DNA from: Comamonadaceae bacterium
GTDB taxonomy: Bacteria > Pseudomonadota > Gammaproteobacteria > Burkholderiales > Burkholderiaceae_C
Assembly (NCBI GenBank): GCA_947447985.1
Contig: CANFLX010000029.1
Coordinates: 1-33,168 of the forward strand
Length of the DNA: 33,168 nucleotides
Direction of reading: 5' to 3'
In this document: piece after piece, positions 25,702 to 33,168 of the stretch
Position numbering within the stretch: position 1 is the stretch's first letter
Layout of the letters: each line of letters opens with the position of its first letter
Position numbers and translations under genes: made by a program
Notes under the pieces: model-generated
Seen by the model: only the letters and a program-made list of their open reading frames with translations
Database searches by the model: none
What the model was told of the DNA's origin: nothing

Positions 25702-26673
25702 TTAGTCGATGTATTCCTTGGCGGCGGAAATCACAGGGCCCCACTTGGCGATTTCAGCGGCCACAAACTTCTTGTGCTCGGCAGATTCCACCCGCTTATC
25801 GGTAATGATGACTGCACCCAAAGCCTCTTGCTTCTTGATGAAGTCGGGGTCTTTGAGGGCGACCTTCAGGGCGCTGTTGATTTTTGCCACCACATCGGCG
25901 GGCGTGCCTTTGGGGGCATACAGACCGTGCCAGATGCTGACGTCAAAGCCCTTGAGCCCGTCTTCCTGCAGCGTGGGCAGATCTTTGAGCGCGGGCACGG
26001 TCAGGCGCTTGGCCGTGGTCACGCCATAGGCGATCACTTTTTTGGCTTCAATTTGCGCCGTGGTGTTGGTGGTTTGATCGCACATCAAGTCGATCTGGCC
26101 CGCCATCAAATCGACCATGGCAGGAGCCGTGCCTTTGTAGGGAATGGCGGTCATGTCAATTTGCACGGCGTTTTGGAACATCAGTCCGCACAGGTGCGAG
26201 GCGGAGCCGATGCCGGCATTGCCCAGGTTGATCTTGCCCTTGTTGGCGTTCAGCCAGGCACTGAATTCCTTGTAGTTTTTGGCAGGCATGTTGGGGCGGG
26301 CGATCAGGGTCATGGGGACCTCGTTGATCATGCCCAGGTACTCAAAATCAGTCTCCACCTTGAAAGGCATGGTGCGCAACAAATTGGGCATGGTCGCCAT
26401 GGCAATGTGGTTGAGCAGGAGGGTGTAGCCGTCTGGAGCCGCTTTGGCGACGCGACTGGCTCCGATGGAACTGCCTGCGCCCACAATGTTGTCGACCACG
26501 ATGGTCGCGCCACCCAGGGGCTTGCGCAAGGCTTCGGCCAAATCACGCGCCACGCGGTCGGTCGGGCCGCCTGCAGCAAAGGGAACGATCAGCGAAATCG
26601 TTTTGGACGGATAGGTGTCGGCAAACGCCATCACGGTGGACAGTGCAGCGACCAATGCAACTAGCTTTTTCAT
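25702..26673 (-). CDS. Bug/TctC-family periplasmic solute-binding protein
   Basis: A 323-residue tripartite tricarboxylate transporter receptor (Bug family). The signal peptide is MKKLVALVAALSTVMAFA, cut before DTYPSK. The mature start YPSKTISLIVPFAAGGPTDRVAR is the family signature, with GAGSSIGASRVAKAAPDGYTLLL following, and IPYKGTAPAMVDLMAGQIDLM in the middle. Substrate unknown; Bug proteins bind carboxylates and other small acids. No TctA/TctB membrane gene is nearby, so it is an orphan receptor, very common in this order. ATG at 26673 has AGGAG; the frame runs 20 codons further without support. It has its own terminator and probably its own promoter with a GGTCTAGACC palindrome. Confidence 0.95.
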   Translation of the reverse strand: MKKLVALVAALSTVMAFADTYPSKTISLIVPFAAGGPTDRVARDLAEALRKPLGGATIVVDNIVGAGSSIGASRVAKAAPDGYTLLLNHIAMATMPNLLRTMPFKVETDFEYLGMINEVPMTLIARPNMPAKNYKEFSAWLNANKGKINLGNAGIGSASHLCGLMFQNAVQIDMTAIPYKGTAPAMVDLMAGQIDLMCDQTTNTTAQIEAKKVIAYGVTTAKRLTVPALKDLPTLQEDGLKGFDVSIWHGLYAPKGTPADVVAKINSALKVALKDPDFIKKQEALGAVIITDKRVESAEHKKFVAAEIAKWGPVISAAKEYID

Positions 26674-26713
26674 CAGGGACTCCTGTTGTATAAAACCGCA
26701 GTCTAGCGCTATT

Positions 26714-26723
26714 GGTCTAGACC
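26714..26723. promoter_or_regulatory. GGTCTAGACC palindrome upstream of the Bug gene
   Basis: A perfect 10-base palindrome in the 62-base gap between the CoA-ligase stop and the Bug gene start. It has the pattern of a GntR-type half-site pair, and lies where a promoter for the Bug gene would be (TATACA -10-like at about 26687-26692). No regulator gene is adjacent. Chance is possible for a 10-base site. Confidence 0.35.
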
Positions 26724-26735
26724 TGGGCACCAAGT

Positions 26736-27989
26736 TTATTGGTAGCTGCGCGCGTCCTCAATCACCTTGCCGTCGTTGGGCAGACTGCCGGGCGCGCCCA
26801 GCTCGACTGCCGCGCGCAATTTGGTCACCTCTCGCACCGCATCGGCCAGGCGCTCGGCCAAGCCTGTGGCGGTGGAGCCGCTTTCGACTTTGAGCGTCAT
26901 CACGTCCTGGGCCATGGCGCCGCTCACCACCAGACGCGCGCGCAACACCTCGGGAAAACGCTTGGCGATCTGGTCCACCTGCTCGGGGTGGACAAACATG
27001 CCGCGAATCTTGGTGGTCTGGTCGGCCCGCCCCATCCAGCCTTTGATGCGCAGGTTGCTGCGCCCCGTGGGGCAGGCGCCTGGCAACACCGCCGACAAGT
27101 CGCCCGTGCCAAAGCGGATCAGCGGATAGGCGGCGTTCAAAGTTGTCACGACCACCTCGCCGACCTCGCCTTCAGCCACCGGATCGCCGGTGCCGGGGCG
27201 CACGATTTCCAAAATCACGCCTTCGTCCACCACCAAGCCTTGCCGTGCAGAGGTCTCATACGCAATCAGTCCCACATCCGCCGTGGCATAGCACTGGTAC
27301 GCGTCGATGCCGCGGGCGCTCATCCAATCGCGCAAACTGGGGGGAAAGGCCTCACCGGACACCAGTGCCTTGCACAGGCTGGGCAGGGCAACGCCCAGTT
27401 CCTGGGCTTTTTCCACAATGATTTTGAGAAAACTCGGCGTGCCGATATAGCCCGCAGGTGCCAGTTCCGCCATGGCGCTGACCTGCTGCTCGGTTTGGCC
27501 CGTGCCACCAGCAAACACGGTGCAGCCCAGGGCGTGCGCGCCGGTTTCCATCATGGAGCCCGCTGGCGTGAAGTGGTAGCTAAAGCAGTTGTGAATCAAC
27601 TCACCACTGCGAAAACCCGCGGCAAACATCGCGCGTGCCATACGCCAGTAGTCGGCCTCGCGGCCTTCAGGCTCGTAAATCGTGCCGGGGCTGGCAAACA
27701 CGCGGGGCATGGACGCGCCAAAGCCCAATGCGCTGAAGCCGCCAAAGACATTGCCTCCCGCAGCGCGCGCCGCTTTTTGTTGTTCCAGCAAGGCGTGTTT
27801 TCGAATCACCGGCAGTTGTGCCAGCGCCTGGCGCGTGGTCACGGCGGTCGGGTCCACATGGGCCAGTGATGCGGCAAAGGCGCTGGCATGGGCTTTGGCG
27901 TGGGCGATGTGGGCGGGCAAAGCGGCCAGCAGCGCCGCCTCGCGCGCCTCAGGCTTGCGCATTTCCAGAACGTCGTAGTGGTCTGACAT
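26736..27989 (-). CDS. PaaK-like phenylacetate-CoA ligase family protein
   Basis: A 417-residue ANL-superfamily protein resembling PaaK. It has the long C-terminal domain with YATADVGLIAYE, LIRFGTGDLSAVLPG, and KGWMGRADQTTKIRGMFVHPEQVDQI (hinge and C-terminal module), and a lysine in LPNDGKVIED. The usual phosphate loop SSGTTGKP is replaced by FASPGTIYEPEG (98-109), lacking the TTGK. It may activate an aromatic or other carboxylic acid to its CoA ester, or may be a specialised member; substrate not assignable. It is the last gene of the Liv-type operon, 18 bases after livF, as often seen for transporters of aromatic or dicarboxylic acids. Confidence 0.85.
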   Translation of the reverse strand: MSDHYDVLEMRKPEAREAALLAALPAHIAHAKAHASAFAASLAHVDPTAVTTRQALAQLPVIRKHALLEQQKAARAAGGNVFGGFSALGFGASMPRVFASPGTIYEPEGREADYWRMARAMFAAGFRSGELIHNCFSYHFTPAGSMMETGAHALGCTVFAGGTGQTEQQVSAMAELAPAGYIGTPSFLKIIVEKAQELGVALPSLCKALVSGEAFPPSLRDWMSARGIDAYQCYATADVGLIAYETSARQGLVVDEGVILEIVRPGTGDPVAEGEVGEVVVTTLNAAYPLIRFGTGDLSAVLPGACPTGRSNLRIKGWMGRADQTTKIRGMFVHPEQVDQIAKRFPEVLRARLVVSGAMAQDVMTLKVESGSTATGLAERLADAVREVTKLRAAVELGAPGSLPNDGKVIEDARSYQ

Positions 27990-28007
27990 AGGGGTCTTTC
28001 GAAAGGT

Positions 28008-28817
28008 TTATGCCAGCCAGCGCTTGCGCCGTTTGTAGCTCTTGACGTCTTTGAAACTCTTGCGTTCACCACCGCCCACGCCCAGGTAGAACTCCTTGAC
28101 GTCTTCGTTGGATCGCAGGTCTGCTGCTGCGCCGTCCATCACCACGCGGCCCGACTCCATGATGTAGCCATAGTCGGCGTACTGCAGTGCCATATTGGTG
28201 TTTTGTTCGGCCAGCAGGAAGGTGACTTTTTCTTTGGCATTGAGGTCTTTCACGATCTCAAACACCTCTTCCACAATCTGTGGCGCCAGACCCATCGAAG
28301 GTTCGTCCAGCAGCACCATGCTGGGGTTGGCCATCAGGGCGCGGCCGATGGCGCACATCTGCTGTTCACCCCCCGAGGTGTAGGCCGCCTGGCTGGTGCG
28401 CCGGGTTTTGAGGCGGGGGAAATAGGTGTAGACCTTTTCCAGGTTGGCAGCGACTTCTGCTTTGTCTTTGCGGGTGTAGCCACCGGTCAGGAGGTTTTCT
28501 TCGATCGTCAGGTGGGCAAAGCAATGCCGCCCTTCCATCACCTGCACCACGCCACGGTCCACCAAATCGGCGGGCGAGAGGTTTTCAATGCGCTCACCCC
28601 GCAGCTCGATGCTGCCCTTGGTGACCGCTCCGCGTTCGCCTGCCAGCAAATTGCTGATAGCCCGCAGCGTCGTGGTCTTGCCCGCGCCGTTGCCGCCCAG
28701 CAGTGCGACGATGCCGCCCTCGGGGACTTGCAGCGAGACGCCCTTGAGCACCAGGATGACGTGGTTGTAAATGACTTCAATGCCATTGACATTCAGTACT
28801 ATTTTTTTCGTGTCCAT
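28008..28817 (-). CDS. ABC importer ATP-binding protein, LivF type
   Basis: A 269-residue ATPase of the branched-chain amino acid (HAAT) class. Walker A GGNGAGKT at 41-48, signature TSGGEQQ in place of LSGGQ near 147-153, Walker B VLLDEPSMGL. It has a basic C-terminal tail (KSYKRRKRWLA) of about 20 residues beyond the usual LivF end. It pairs with LivG to drive uptake by LivH/LivM. The presence of an acyl-CoA ligase as the next gene suggests an organic acid substrate and not an amino acid. Its start is preceded by an 86-base gap with two alternative hairpins. Confidence 0.93.
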   Translation of the reverse strand: MDTKKIVLNVNGIEVIYNHVILVLKGVSLQVPEGGIVALLGGNGAGKTTTLRAISNLLAGERGAVTKGSIELRGERIENLSPADLVDRGVVQVMEGRHCFAHLTIEENLLTGGYTRKDKAEVAANLEKVYTYFPRLKTRRTSQAAYTSGGEQQMCAIGRALMANPSMVLLDEPSMGLAPQIVEEVFEIVKDLNAKEKVTFLLAEQNTNMALQYADYGYIMESGRVVMDGAAADLRSNEDVKEFYLGVGGGERKSFKDVKSYKRRKRWLA

Positions 28818-28830
28818 GTGTTGATACCTT

Positions 28831-28895
28831 CACCAATCCTCAGCACGGGCTCTTGCCGTGCGCTGAGGATTGGTGGCTCCGCAGAGCCACCAATC
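28831..28895 (-). promoter_or_regulatory. Two mutually exclusive hairpins between the binding-protein gene and livF
   Basis: Plus-strand hairpin A: CACCAATCCTCAGC (28831-28844) pairs with GCTGAGGATTGGTG (28862-28875), extendable by ACGG/CCGT. Hairpin B: GATTGGTGGCTC (28868-28879) pairs with GAGCCACCAATC (28884-28895), 4-base loop. The bases 28868-28875 belong to both, so only one can form at a time. On the transcript hairpin B is made first. No T-run follows either, so they are not terminators. They may set the ratio of binding protein to the later genes, by stopping exonucleases or by controlling livF translation. Confidence 0.7.
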
Positions 28896-28903
28896 ACGTC
28901 ACA

Positions 28904-30238
28904 TTAAGACTGGCAATCCGCAGGGGTGCGGGGTGTCAGCTTCTTTTCTGCCGCGTATTTGGCCGCTTGGGCTTTGACCATGGGTTTGATGATTTGCTCA
29001 TCGCCCTGGAACCAGTCAGAGCTGATATTCCAAGCCTTGCCGTCCCAGGTATGGATACGTGCCCAGGACGCGCCCATGTGGTCCGCACACGAGGTGCTGA
29101 TGGGGCGCAACACGCCACCAAAGCCCAGTGCGTCCAACTTGGCTTGGGTCAGGTTCAGGTTTTCCAGGCCCCAGCGCACTTGCTCGCCAGTCATGATCTT
29201 GCCTTTGCCAAAACGCTCTTGCGCCGCGCGAATACCCTCTACGGTCAGCATGGCGCTCATGGCTCCACGCAGGTAGAGCACCTGGCCCACTTCTTCTTTG
29301 GGGCCGGTTCCCTGGCCTTTGGCGTGCAAGGTGGCCAAGGCTTCCTTGGTCAGCTTGGCATTGAAGTCGGCACCGCTTTGCAGCACCACAGAGTTGTAGC
29401 CCTTGGCACCGTCGCCCACGTCTTGCACATCAGGCTCAGCACCCGACCACCACACGCCGTACATCTTGTCACGGGGGTAACCAGTGGCTTGCGCCTCTTT
29501 CAGGGCGGTGGAGTTCATCACCCCGAAGCCCCACAGAATCGTGTAGTCGGGGCGCGATTGGCGCACTTGCAGCCAGGTGGCTTTTTGCTCCACGCCAGGG
29601 GCAGTCACCGGCAGGAGTTGCAGCTCAAAGCCGTGGGTGCGTGCACGCTCTTGCAGAATCGGCAGCGACTCTTTGCCAAACGGGCTGTCGTGGTAGACCA
29701 AGGCAATCTTCTTGCCCTTGAGTTTGTCCAGGCCGCCTTCGCGTTTGCCGATGGCTTGGATGATCACGTCACCAGCCACCCAGTAGTTGCCTGCCAAGGG
29801 GAAGTTCCATTTGAAAACCGTGCCGTCTGCGCTCTCGCTGCGGCCATAGCCCAGGGTGACCAAGGGAATTTTGTCCGCAGGGGCTTTTTCGGTAATGGCG
29901 AAGGTCGCGCCGGTCGACCAGGGCTGGATGACGGATGCGCCGCCATTTTTGCCTTTCAGGCGTTCGTAGCACTCCACGCTGCGCGCGGTGTCGTAGCCAG
30001 TTTCGCATTCTTCAAAGGCGATCTTGACGCCATTGACACCACCACGGGCATTGACCAGCTTGTAGTAGTCGATGGTGCCGTTGGCGATTGGAATACCGTT
30101 GGGCGCATACGGCCCTGTGCGGTAGGACAGCACAGGGATGTACTGTTCCTTGGTGTCTGCCAAAGCGCTCCCCGCCATCAAGGCGGAGGCACTGACAGCG
30201 GCCACGATGCTGGCCAGTGTGAGCTTGCGAAGTTTCAT
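28904..30238 (-). CDS. Periplasmic binding protein of HAAT-type ABC importer
   Basis: A 444-residue type I periplasmic binding protein, longer than LivJ/LivK (about 365). The signal peptide is MKLRKLTLASIVAAVSASALMAGSALA, then DTKEQYIPVLSYRTGPYAPNGIPIANG. The fold markers PVLSYRTGPYAP, GGVNGVKIAFEECETGYD and KGKKIALVYHDSPFGKE are visible. This class, with a CoA ligase nearby, is common in Comamonadaceae and may bind aromatic acids or fatty/dicarboxylic acids; the substrate is not readable. ATG at 30238 has GGAGAG; a frame 22 codons longer is rejected because the signal peptide starts here. The large intergenic hairpins follow the stop. Confidence 0.93.
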   Translation of the reverse strand: MKLRKLTLASIVAAVSASALMAGSALADTKEQYIPVLSYRTGPYAPNGIPIANGTIDYYKLVNARGGVNGVKIAFEECETGYDTARSVECYERLKGKNGGASVIQPWSTGATFAITEKAPADKIPLVTLGYGRSESADGTVFKWNFPLAGNYWVAGDVIIQAIGKREGGLDKLKGKKIALVYHDSPFGKESLPILQERARTHGFELQLLPVTAPGVEQKATWLQVRQSRPDYTILWGFGVMNSTALKEAQATGYPRDKMYGVWWSGAEPDVQDVGDGAKGYNSVVLQSGADFNAKLTKEALATLHAKGQGTGPKEEVGQVLYLRGAMSAMLTVEGIRAAQERFGKGKIMTGEQVRWGLENLNLTQAKLDALGFGGVLRPISTSCADHMGASWARIHTWDGKAWNISSDWFQGDEQIIKPMVKAQAAKYAAEKKLTPRTPADCQS

Positions 30239-30285
30239 TTGTCTCTCCTGTGAATGAATATGAAAGCGCGGGGAAAAAATCGAGA

Positions 30286-31362
30286 TCAGTGCGGGAAAGG
30301 CCACAGCCGCAGTTTTTGCTTGGCCACCGACCAGAGCTTGGCCAGACCGTGCGGCTCCACGATCAGGAACCAGACAATCAGCCCGCCAAACACCATCAGC
30401 TCAGCGTGCGACATGCCTGCGGTAGACACCTCCACGCCGAACAAGCCCGCCGCCGCCGGCAGGAACTGGCTTAAAAAGATGGGCATCAGCACAATAAATG
30501 CTGCGCCAAAAAAGCTGCCCATGATGGAGCCCATGCCGCCGATGATGACCATGAACAGCAACTTGAACGACTGGTCCACCGAGAACGCGGCAGGCTCCCA
30601 GGCGCCCAGGTACATAAATGCCCACAAAGCGCCTGCCACGCCGACGATGAAGGAACTCACCGCAAAGGCACTGAGCTTGGCAAACATGGGGCGGATACCG
30701 ATCACCGCAGCTGCCACGTCCATGTCGCGGATGGCCATCCATTCGCGCCCTACCGCACCACGCACCAGGTTCTTTGCCGCCAAGGCAATCAGCGCCAGCA
30801 GCACCAGACTGAACATGTACTTGGACAGCGGCGAATCGATGGGCAGCCCGAACACCTGCATGTTGGAGACCGAGACCGAACCCGATGTGGAGTAATTGGT
30901 AAACCACTGAATCCGCAAAAACATCCAGTCGGCAAAAAACTGCGCCGCCAAAGTGGCCACCGCCAGATACAGCCCTTTGACCCGCAAGCTCGGCAGGCCA
31001 AACAAAATGCCGAACAGCATGGCGCAAATGCCGCCCAAAACCAGAGCCAACACCAAAGGCATGCCGTCAACGCGGACAAAGAAGTTGTAGGCACTGTAGG
31101 CACCCACCGCCATGAAGGCGCCTGAGCCCAGCGAAATCTGGCCGCAATAGCCCACCAGAATGTTCACGCCAATGGCCGCCAATGAAAAAATCAGGAACGG
31201 AATCAGGATGTTGGTGAGCCAGTATTCGCTGGCCACCGCGGGCACGATGGCAAAGCCGAGCAGCAGCACCGCTGCCATGGCCAGGCGGTCCTGCGCGATC
31301 GGCAGAATTTGCTGGTCTGCGCGGTAGCTGGTTTTAAATTGACCGTTTTCTCTGTAAAACAT
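30286..31362 (-). CDS. ABC importer permease, LivM type
   Basis: A 358-residue inner-membrane permease with about eight or nine hydrophobic helices from residue 25 on. The LivM signatures are present: NILVGYCGQISLGSGAFMAVGAYSAY (about 70-95), PSLRVKGLYLAVATLAAQFF and REWMAIRDMDVAAAVIGI (cytoplasmic coupling helix). It pairs with LivH as the channel. The frame begins at TTG, but ATG at 31362, with GAGGA upstream, is the start. It lies eight bases after the LivH stop. Confidence 0.93.
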   Translation of the reverse strand: MFYRENGQFKTSYRADQQILPIAQDRLAMAAVLLLGFAIVPAVASEYWLTNILIPFLIFSLAAIGVNILVGYCGQISLGSGAFMAVGAYSAYNFFVRVDGMPLVLALVLGGICAMLFGILFGLPSLRVKGLYLAVATLAAQFFADWMFLRIQWFTNYSTSGSVSVSNMQVFGLPIDSPLSKYMFSLVLLALIALAAKNLVRGAVGREWMAIRDMDVAAAVIGIRPMFAKLSAFAVSSFIVGVAGALWAFMYLGAWEPAAFSVDQSFKLLFMVIIGGMGSIMGSFFGAAFIVLMPIFLSQFLPAAAGLFGVEVSTAGMSHAELMVFGGLIVWFLIVEPHGLAKLWSVAKQKLRLWPFPH

Positions 31363-31370
31363 TTTGATCC

Positions 31371-32300
31371 TCAAACGCGGTCAATGATTTTTTCGCCGAA
31401 CAAGCCTTGGGGCCGGATCAGCAAAAAGCCCAGCGCCAGCACATAGGCAAACCAGATTTCGATACCACCGCCGACCATCGGTCCGATGTAGACCTCGGAG
31501 AGCTTCTCGCCCACGCCGATGATCAAGCCGCCCACAATCGCACCAGGCACCGATGTCAAACCACCCAAAATCACGACGGGCAAGGCACGCAGCGCCACGG
31601 TGGTGAGCGAGAACTGCACACCCAACTTGCTACCCCAAATCATGCCGGCCACCAGCGCCACCACGCCCGCCACGCACCACACAATCACCCAAATGCGGTT
31701 GAGCGGAATGCCAATGCTTTGTGCGGCCTGGTGGTCATCGGCCACCGCGCGCAGGGCGCGGCCTGTGGCTGTTTTTTGGAAAAACAAACTGAGCAATGCC
31801 ACCAGCGCCGCCGCAATCAGGGCGGCGTACAGGTCTTCTTTGTTGATCAAAATGCCGCCGTCAAAGGTGGATTCCAAAATCATCATCGGGTCTTTGGGCA
31901 TGCCGATATCGATCTTGTAAATATTGCTGCCAAACAAAGACTGGCCCAGGCCTTCCAGAAAATACGCAATGCCCAGCGTGGCCATGAGCAGCGTGGTGCC
32001 CTCCTGGTTCACCAGATGGCGCAGCACCAGGCGCTCAATCACCCAGGCCACCACAAACATCACCACGCCCGCGCCCACAAAAGCCAGCAGGTTGGCGGCG
32101 ACGGGGTTGGTGATGCCCGTGAACTCGGGCACCCATTCCGCCAAGCGGGCCATGGCCAATGCGGCAAACAGCACCATCGCGCCTTGCGCAAAATTGAAGA
32201 CGCCCGAGGCCTTGTAAATCAGCACAAAGCCCAGTGCCACCAGCGAATACAGCATGCCCGCCATCAGGCCGCCAAGCAGGGTTTCAAAGAAAAATGCCAT
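31371..32300 (-). CDS. ABC importer permease, LivH type
   Basis: A 309-residue permease with about eight membrane helices. Typical LivH features: GLMAGMLYSLVALGFVLIYKASGVFNFAQGAMV at the N-terminus, FQKTATGRALRAVADDHQAAQSIGIPL (coupling segment, about 170-195), and VVILGGLTSVPGAIVGGLIIGVGEKLSE near the end. It forms the membrane pore with LivM. ATG at 32300 has a GAGAG site, nine bases after the livG stop. Confidence 0.94.
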   Translation of the reverse strand: MAFFFETLLGGLMAGMLYSLVALGFVLIYKASGVFNFAQGAMVLFAALAMARLAEWVPEFTGITNPVAANLLAFVGAGVVMFVVAWVIERLVLRHLVNQEGTTLLMATLGIAYFLEGLGQSLFGSNIYKIDIGMPKDPMMILESTFDGGILINKEDLYAALIAAALVALLSLFFQKTATGRALRAVADDHQAAQSIGIPLNRIWVIVWCVAGVVALVAGMIWGSKLGVQFSLTTVALRALPVVILGGLTSVPGAIVGGLIIGVGEKLSEVYIGPMVGGGIEIWFAYVLALGFLLIRPQGLFGEKIIDRV

Positions 32301-32309
32301 GTCTAACTC

Positions 32310-33128
32310 TCAGTGGGAGGTGCCAAGGTAGGCACTGATAACGTCCGGGTTGTTGCGCACTTCGTCGGGCGTGCCGTCGCCAATTTTTTTGCCGTAGTCC
32401 AGCACCACGACGCGGTCGGAGATGTCCATCACCACGCCCATGTCGTGCTCGATCAAGACCACGGTGGTGCCGAATTCGTCGTTCACGTCGAGCACAAAGC
32501 GGCACATGTCCTGCTTTTCTTCGACGTTCATGCCAGCCATGGGTTCGTCCAGCAGCAGCACCTGCGGCTCCATGGCCAGCGCGCGGCCCAAGTCCACGCG
32601 TTTTTGCAAGCCGTAGGGCAGCTGCCCCACCGGGGTCTTGCGATAGGCCTGGATTTCCAGAAAGTCGATGATGCGTTCGACCGCTTCGCGGTGCATGATT
32701 TCTTCGCGCTCGGCGGGGCCAATGCGCAGGGCTTGCATCAAGATATTGCTTTTGATCTTGAGGTTGCGCCCCGACATGATGTTGTCCAGCACGCTCATGC
32801 CTTTGAACAAGGCCAGGTTCTGAAAGGTGCGCCCCAGGCCCAAGGTCGCCACCTGGTGGCTGTCCATGTGGCTGAAAGTTTGCCCCCTGAAAGTGATGGA
32901 GCCCTGCTGCGGCGTGTACACGCCGTTGATGCAATTGAGCATGGAGCTCTTGCCTGCGCCGTTGGGGCCGATGATGGCCCGAATCTCGTGCTCGCGCACA
33001 TTGAACGAAATGTCGGTCAACGCTTTCACACCGCCAAACGACAGCGAAATGTTTTTGACGTCCAGAATGACGTCCCCAATTTTCTTGGTGCCGGGGATCT
33101 GCACTTCGGGTGCGGTGGTGGCGGTCAT
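32310..33128 (-). CDS. ABC importer ATP-binding protein, LivG type
   Basis: A 272-residue ATPase. Walker A GPNGAGKS at 54-61, Q-loop region GRTFQNLALFKGMSV, a modified signature LPYGLQKR in place of LSGGQ, Walker B VLLLDEPMAGM, and a C-terminal VVLDYGKKIGDGTPDEVRNNPDVISAYLG end typical of LivG. It partners LivF. ATG at 33128 overlaps the stop of the gene upstream by four bases (ATGA), so translation is likely coupled. Confidence 0.94.
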   Translation of the reverse strand: MTATTAPEVQIPGTKKIGDVILDVKNISLSFGGVKALTDISFNVREHEIRAIIGPNGAGKSSMLNCINGVYTPQQGSITFRGQTFSHMDSHQVATLGLGRTFQNLALFKGMSVLDNIMSGRNLKIKSNILMQALRIGPAEREEIMHREAVERIIDFLEIQAYRKTPVGQLPYGLQKRVDLGRALAMEPQVLLLDEPMAGMNVEEKQDMCRFVLDVNDEFGTTVVLIEHDMGVVMDISDRVVVLDYGKKIGDGTPDEVRNNPDVISAYLGTSH

Positions 33129-33168
33129 GCTGCGGCTTTCACGGGGGCGAAGGTCTTGGCGTCTTCGA
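33125..33168 (-). CDS. C-terminal end of an upstream gene (partial)
   Basis: The last 13 complete codons before a TGA at 33127-33125 are visible, reading EDAKTFAPVKAAA. The ATGA overlap with livG and the position in this operon type suggest an AMP-binding acyl-CoA ligase, but the fragment is too short to identify. Confidence 0.5.
   Translation of the reverse strand, partial: EDAKTFAPVKAAA

Noticed and set aside
28853..30253. Plus-strand open frame opposite the HAAT binding protein
   Set aside because: Shadow of a gene with signal peptide and binding-protein fold markers; it also runs through the intergenic hairpins.

Overview
The window looks like part of a chromosome from a Burkholderiales betaproteobacterium, probably close to Comamonadaceae. 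The basis is high GC in most regions, the H-NS form, a DUF1840 gene beside a polyhydroxyalkanoate-system gene, Bug/TctC and Liv-type transporters beside acyl-CoA ligases, and the general look of the proteins. This is judged by eye, without database searches. All but one of the supported genes lie on the minus strand, so transcription runs from high to low coordinates.

Region A (1-7025) is an acyl-CoA catabolism block. In transcription order it holds a TetR regulator behind a strong inverted repeat, a long acyl-CoA dehydrogenase, a secreted DUF2147 protein, a TesB-like thioesterase, an ECI2-like enoyl-CoA isomerase, a second TetR regulator behind nested palindromes, a PECR-like enoyl-CoA reductase of the SDR family, and a second acyl-CoA dehydrogenase cut by the window edge. 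Together these could oxidise, isomerise, reduce and release an unusual (unsaturated or branched) acyl-CoA. argB (arginine synthesis, 7083-7964) separates this block from the next.

Region B (7990-24910) is a surface-glycan cluster. One module (WbpM-like 4,6-dehydratase, small PglC-type phosphoglycosyl transferase, WbpV-like reductase) probably makes and loads a 2-acetamido-2,6-dideoxyhexose such as QuiNAc on undecaprenyl phosphate. It is interrupted by an H-NS family gene with its own terminator. Next come three family-2 glycosyltransferases, a methyltransferase, a WbsX/GH99-like protein, a hexapeptide acyltransferase and a PglK/MsbA-like ABC flippase. The cluster ends with rfbF-rfbG-rfbH and an RfbJ/RfbS-like reductase, the route to a CDP-3,6-dideoxyhexose, followed by manC for GDP-mannose. 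No Wzx, Wzy or WaaL and no RfbI-type reductase is seen. The stretch from about 16.2 to 20.3 kb is clearly richer in AT.

Region C (24958-25653) holds a PHA-system gene and, divergent from it, the only plus-strand gene (DUF1840). Region D (25702-33168) is a second catabolic/uptake block: a Bug/TctC binding protein, a PaaK-like CoA ligase and a complete Liv/HAAT-type ABC importer (livF, binding protein, livM, livH, livG), with the last codons of another upstream gene at the edge. An unusual pair of mutually exclusive hairpins sits between the binding-protein gene and livF.

No rRNA, tRNA, CRISPR array, insertion sequence or phage gene was recognised.
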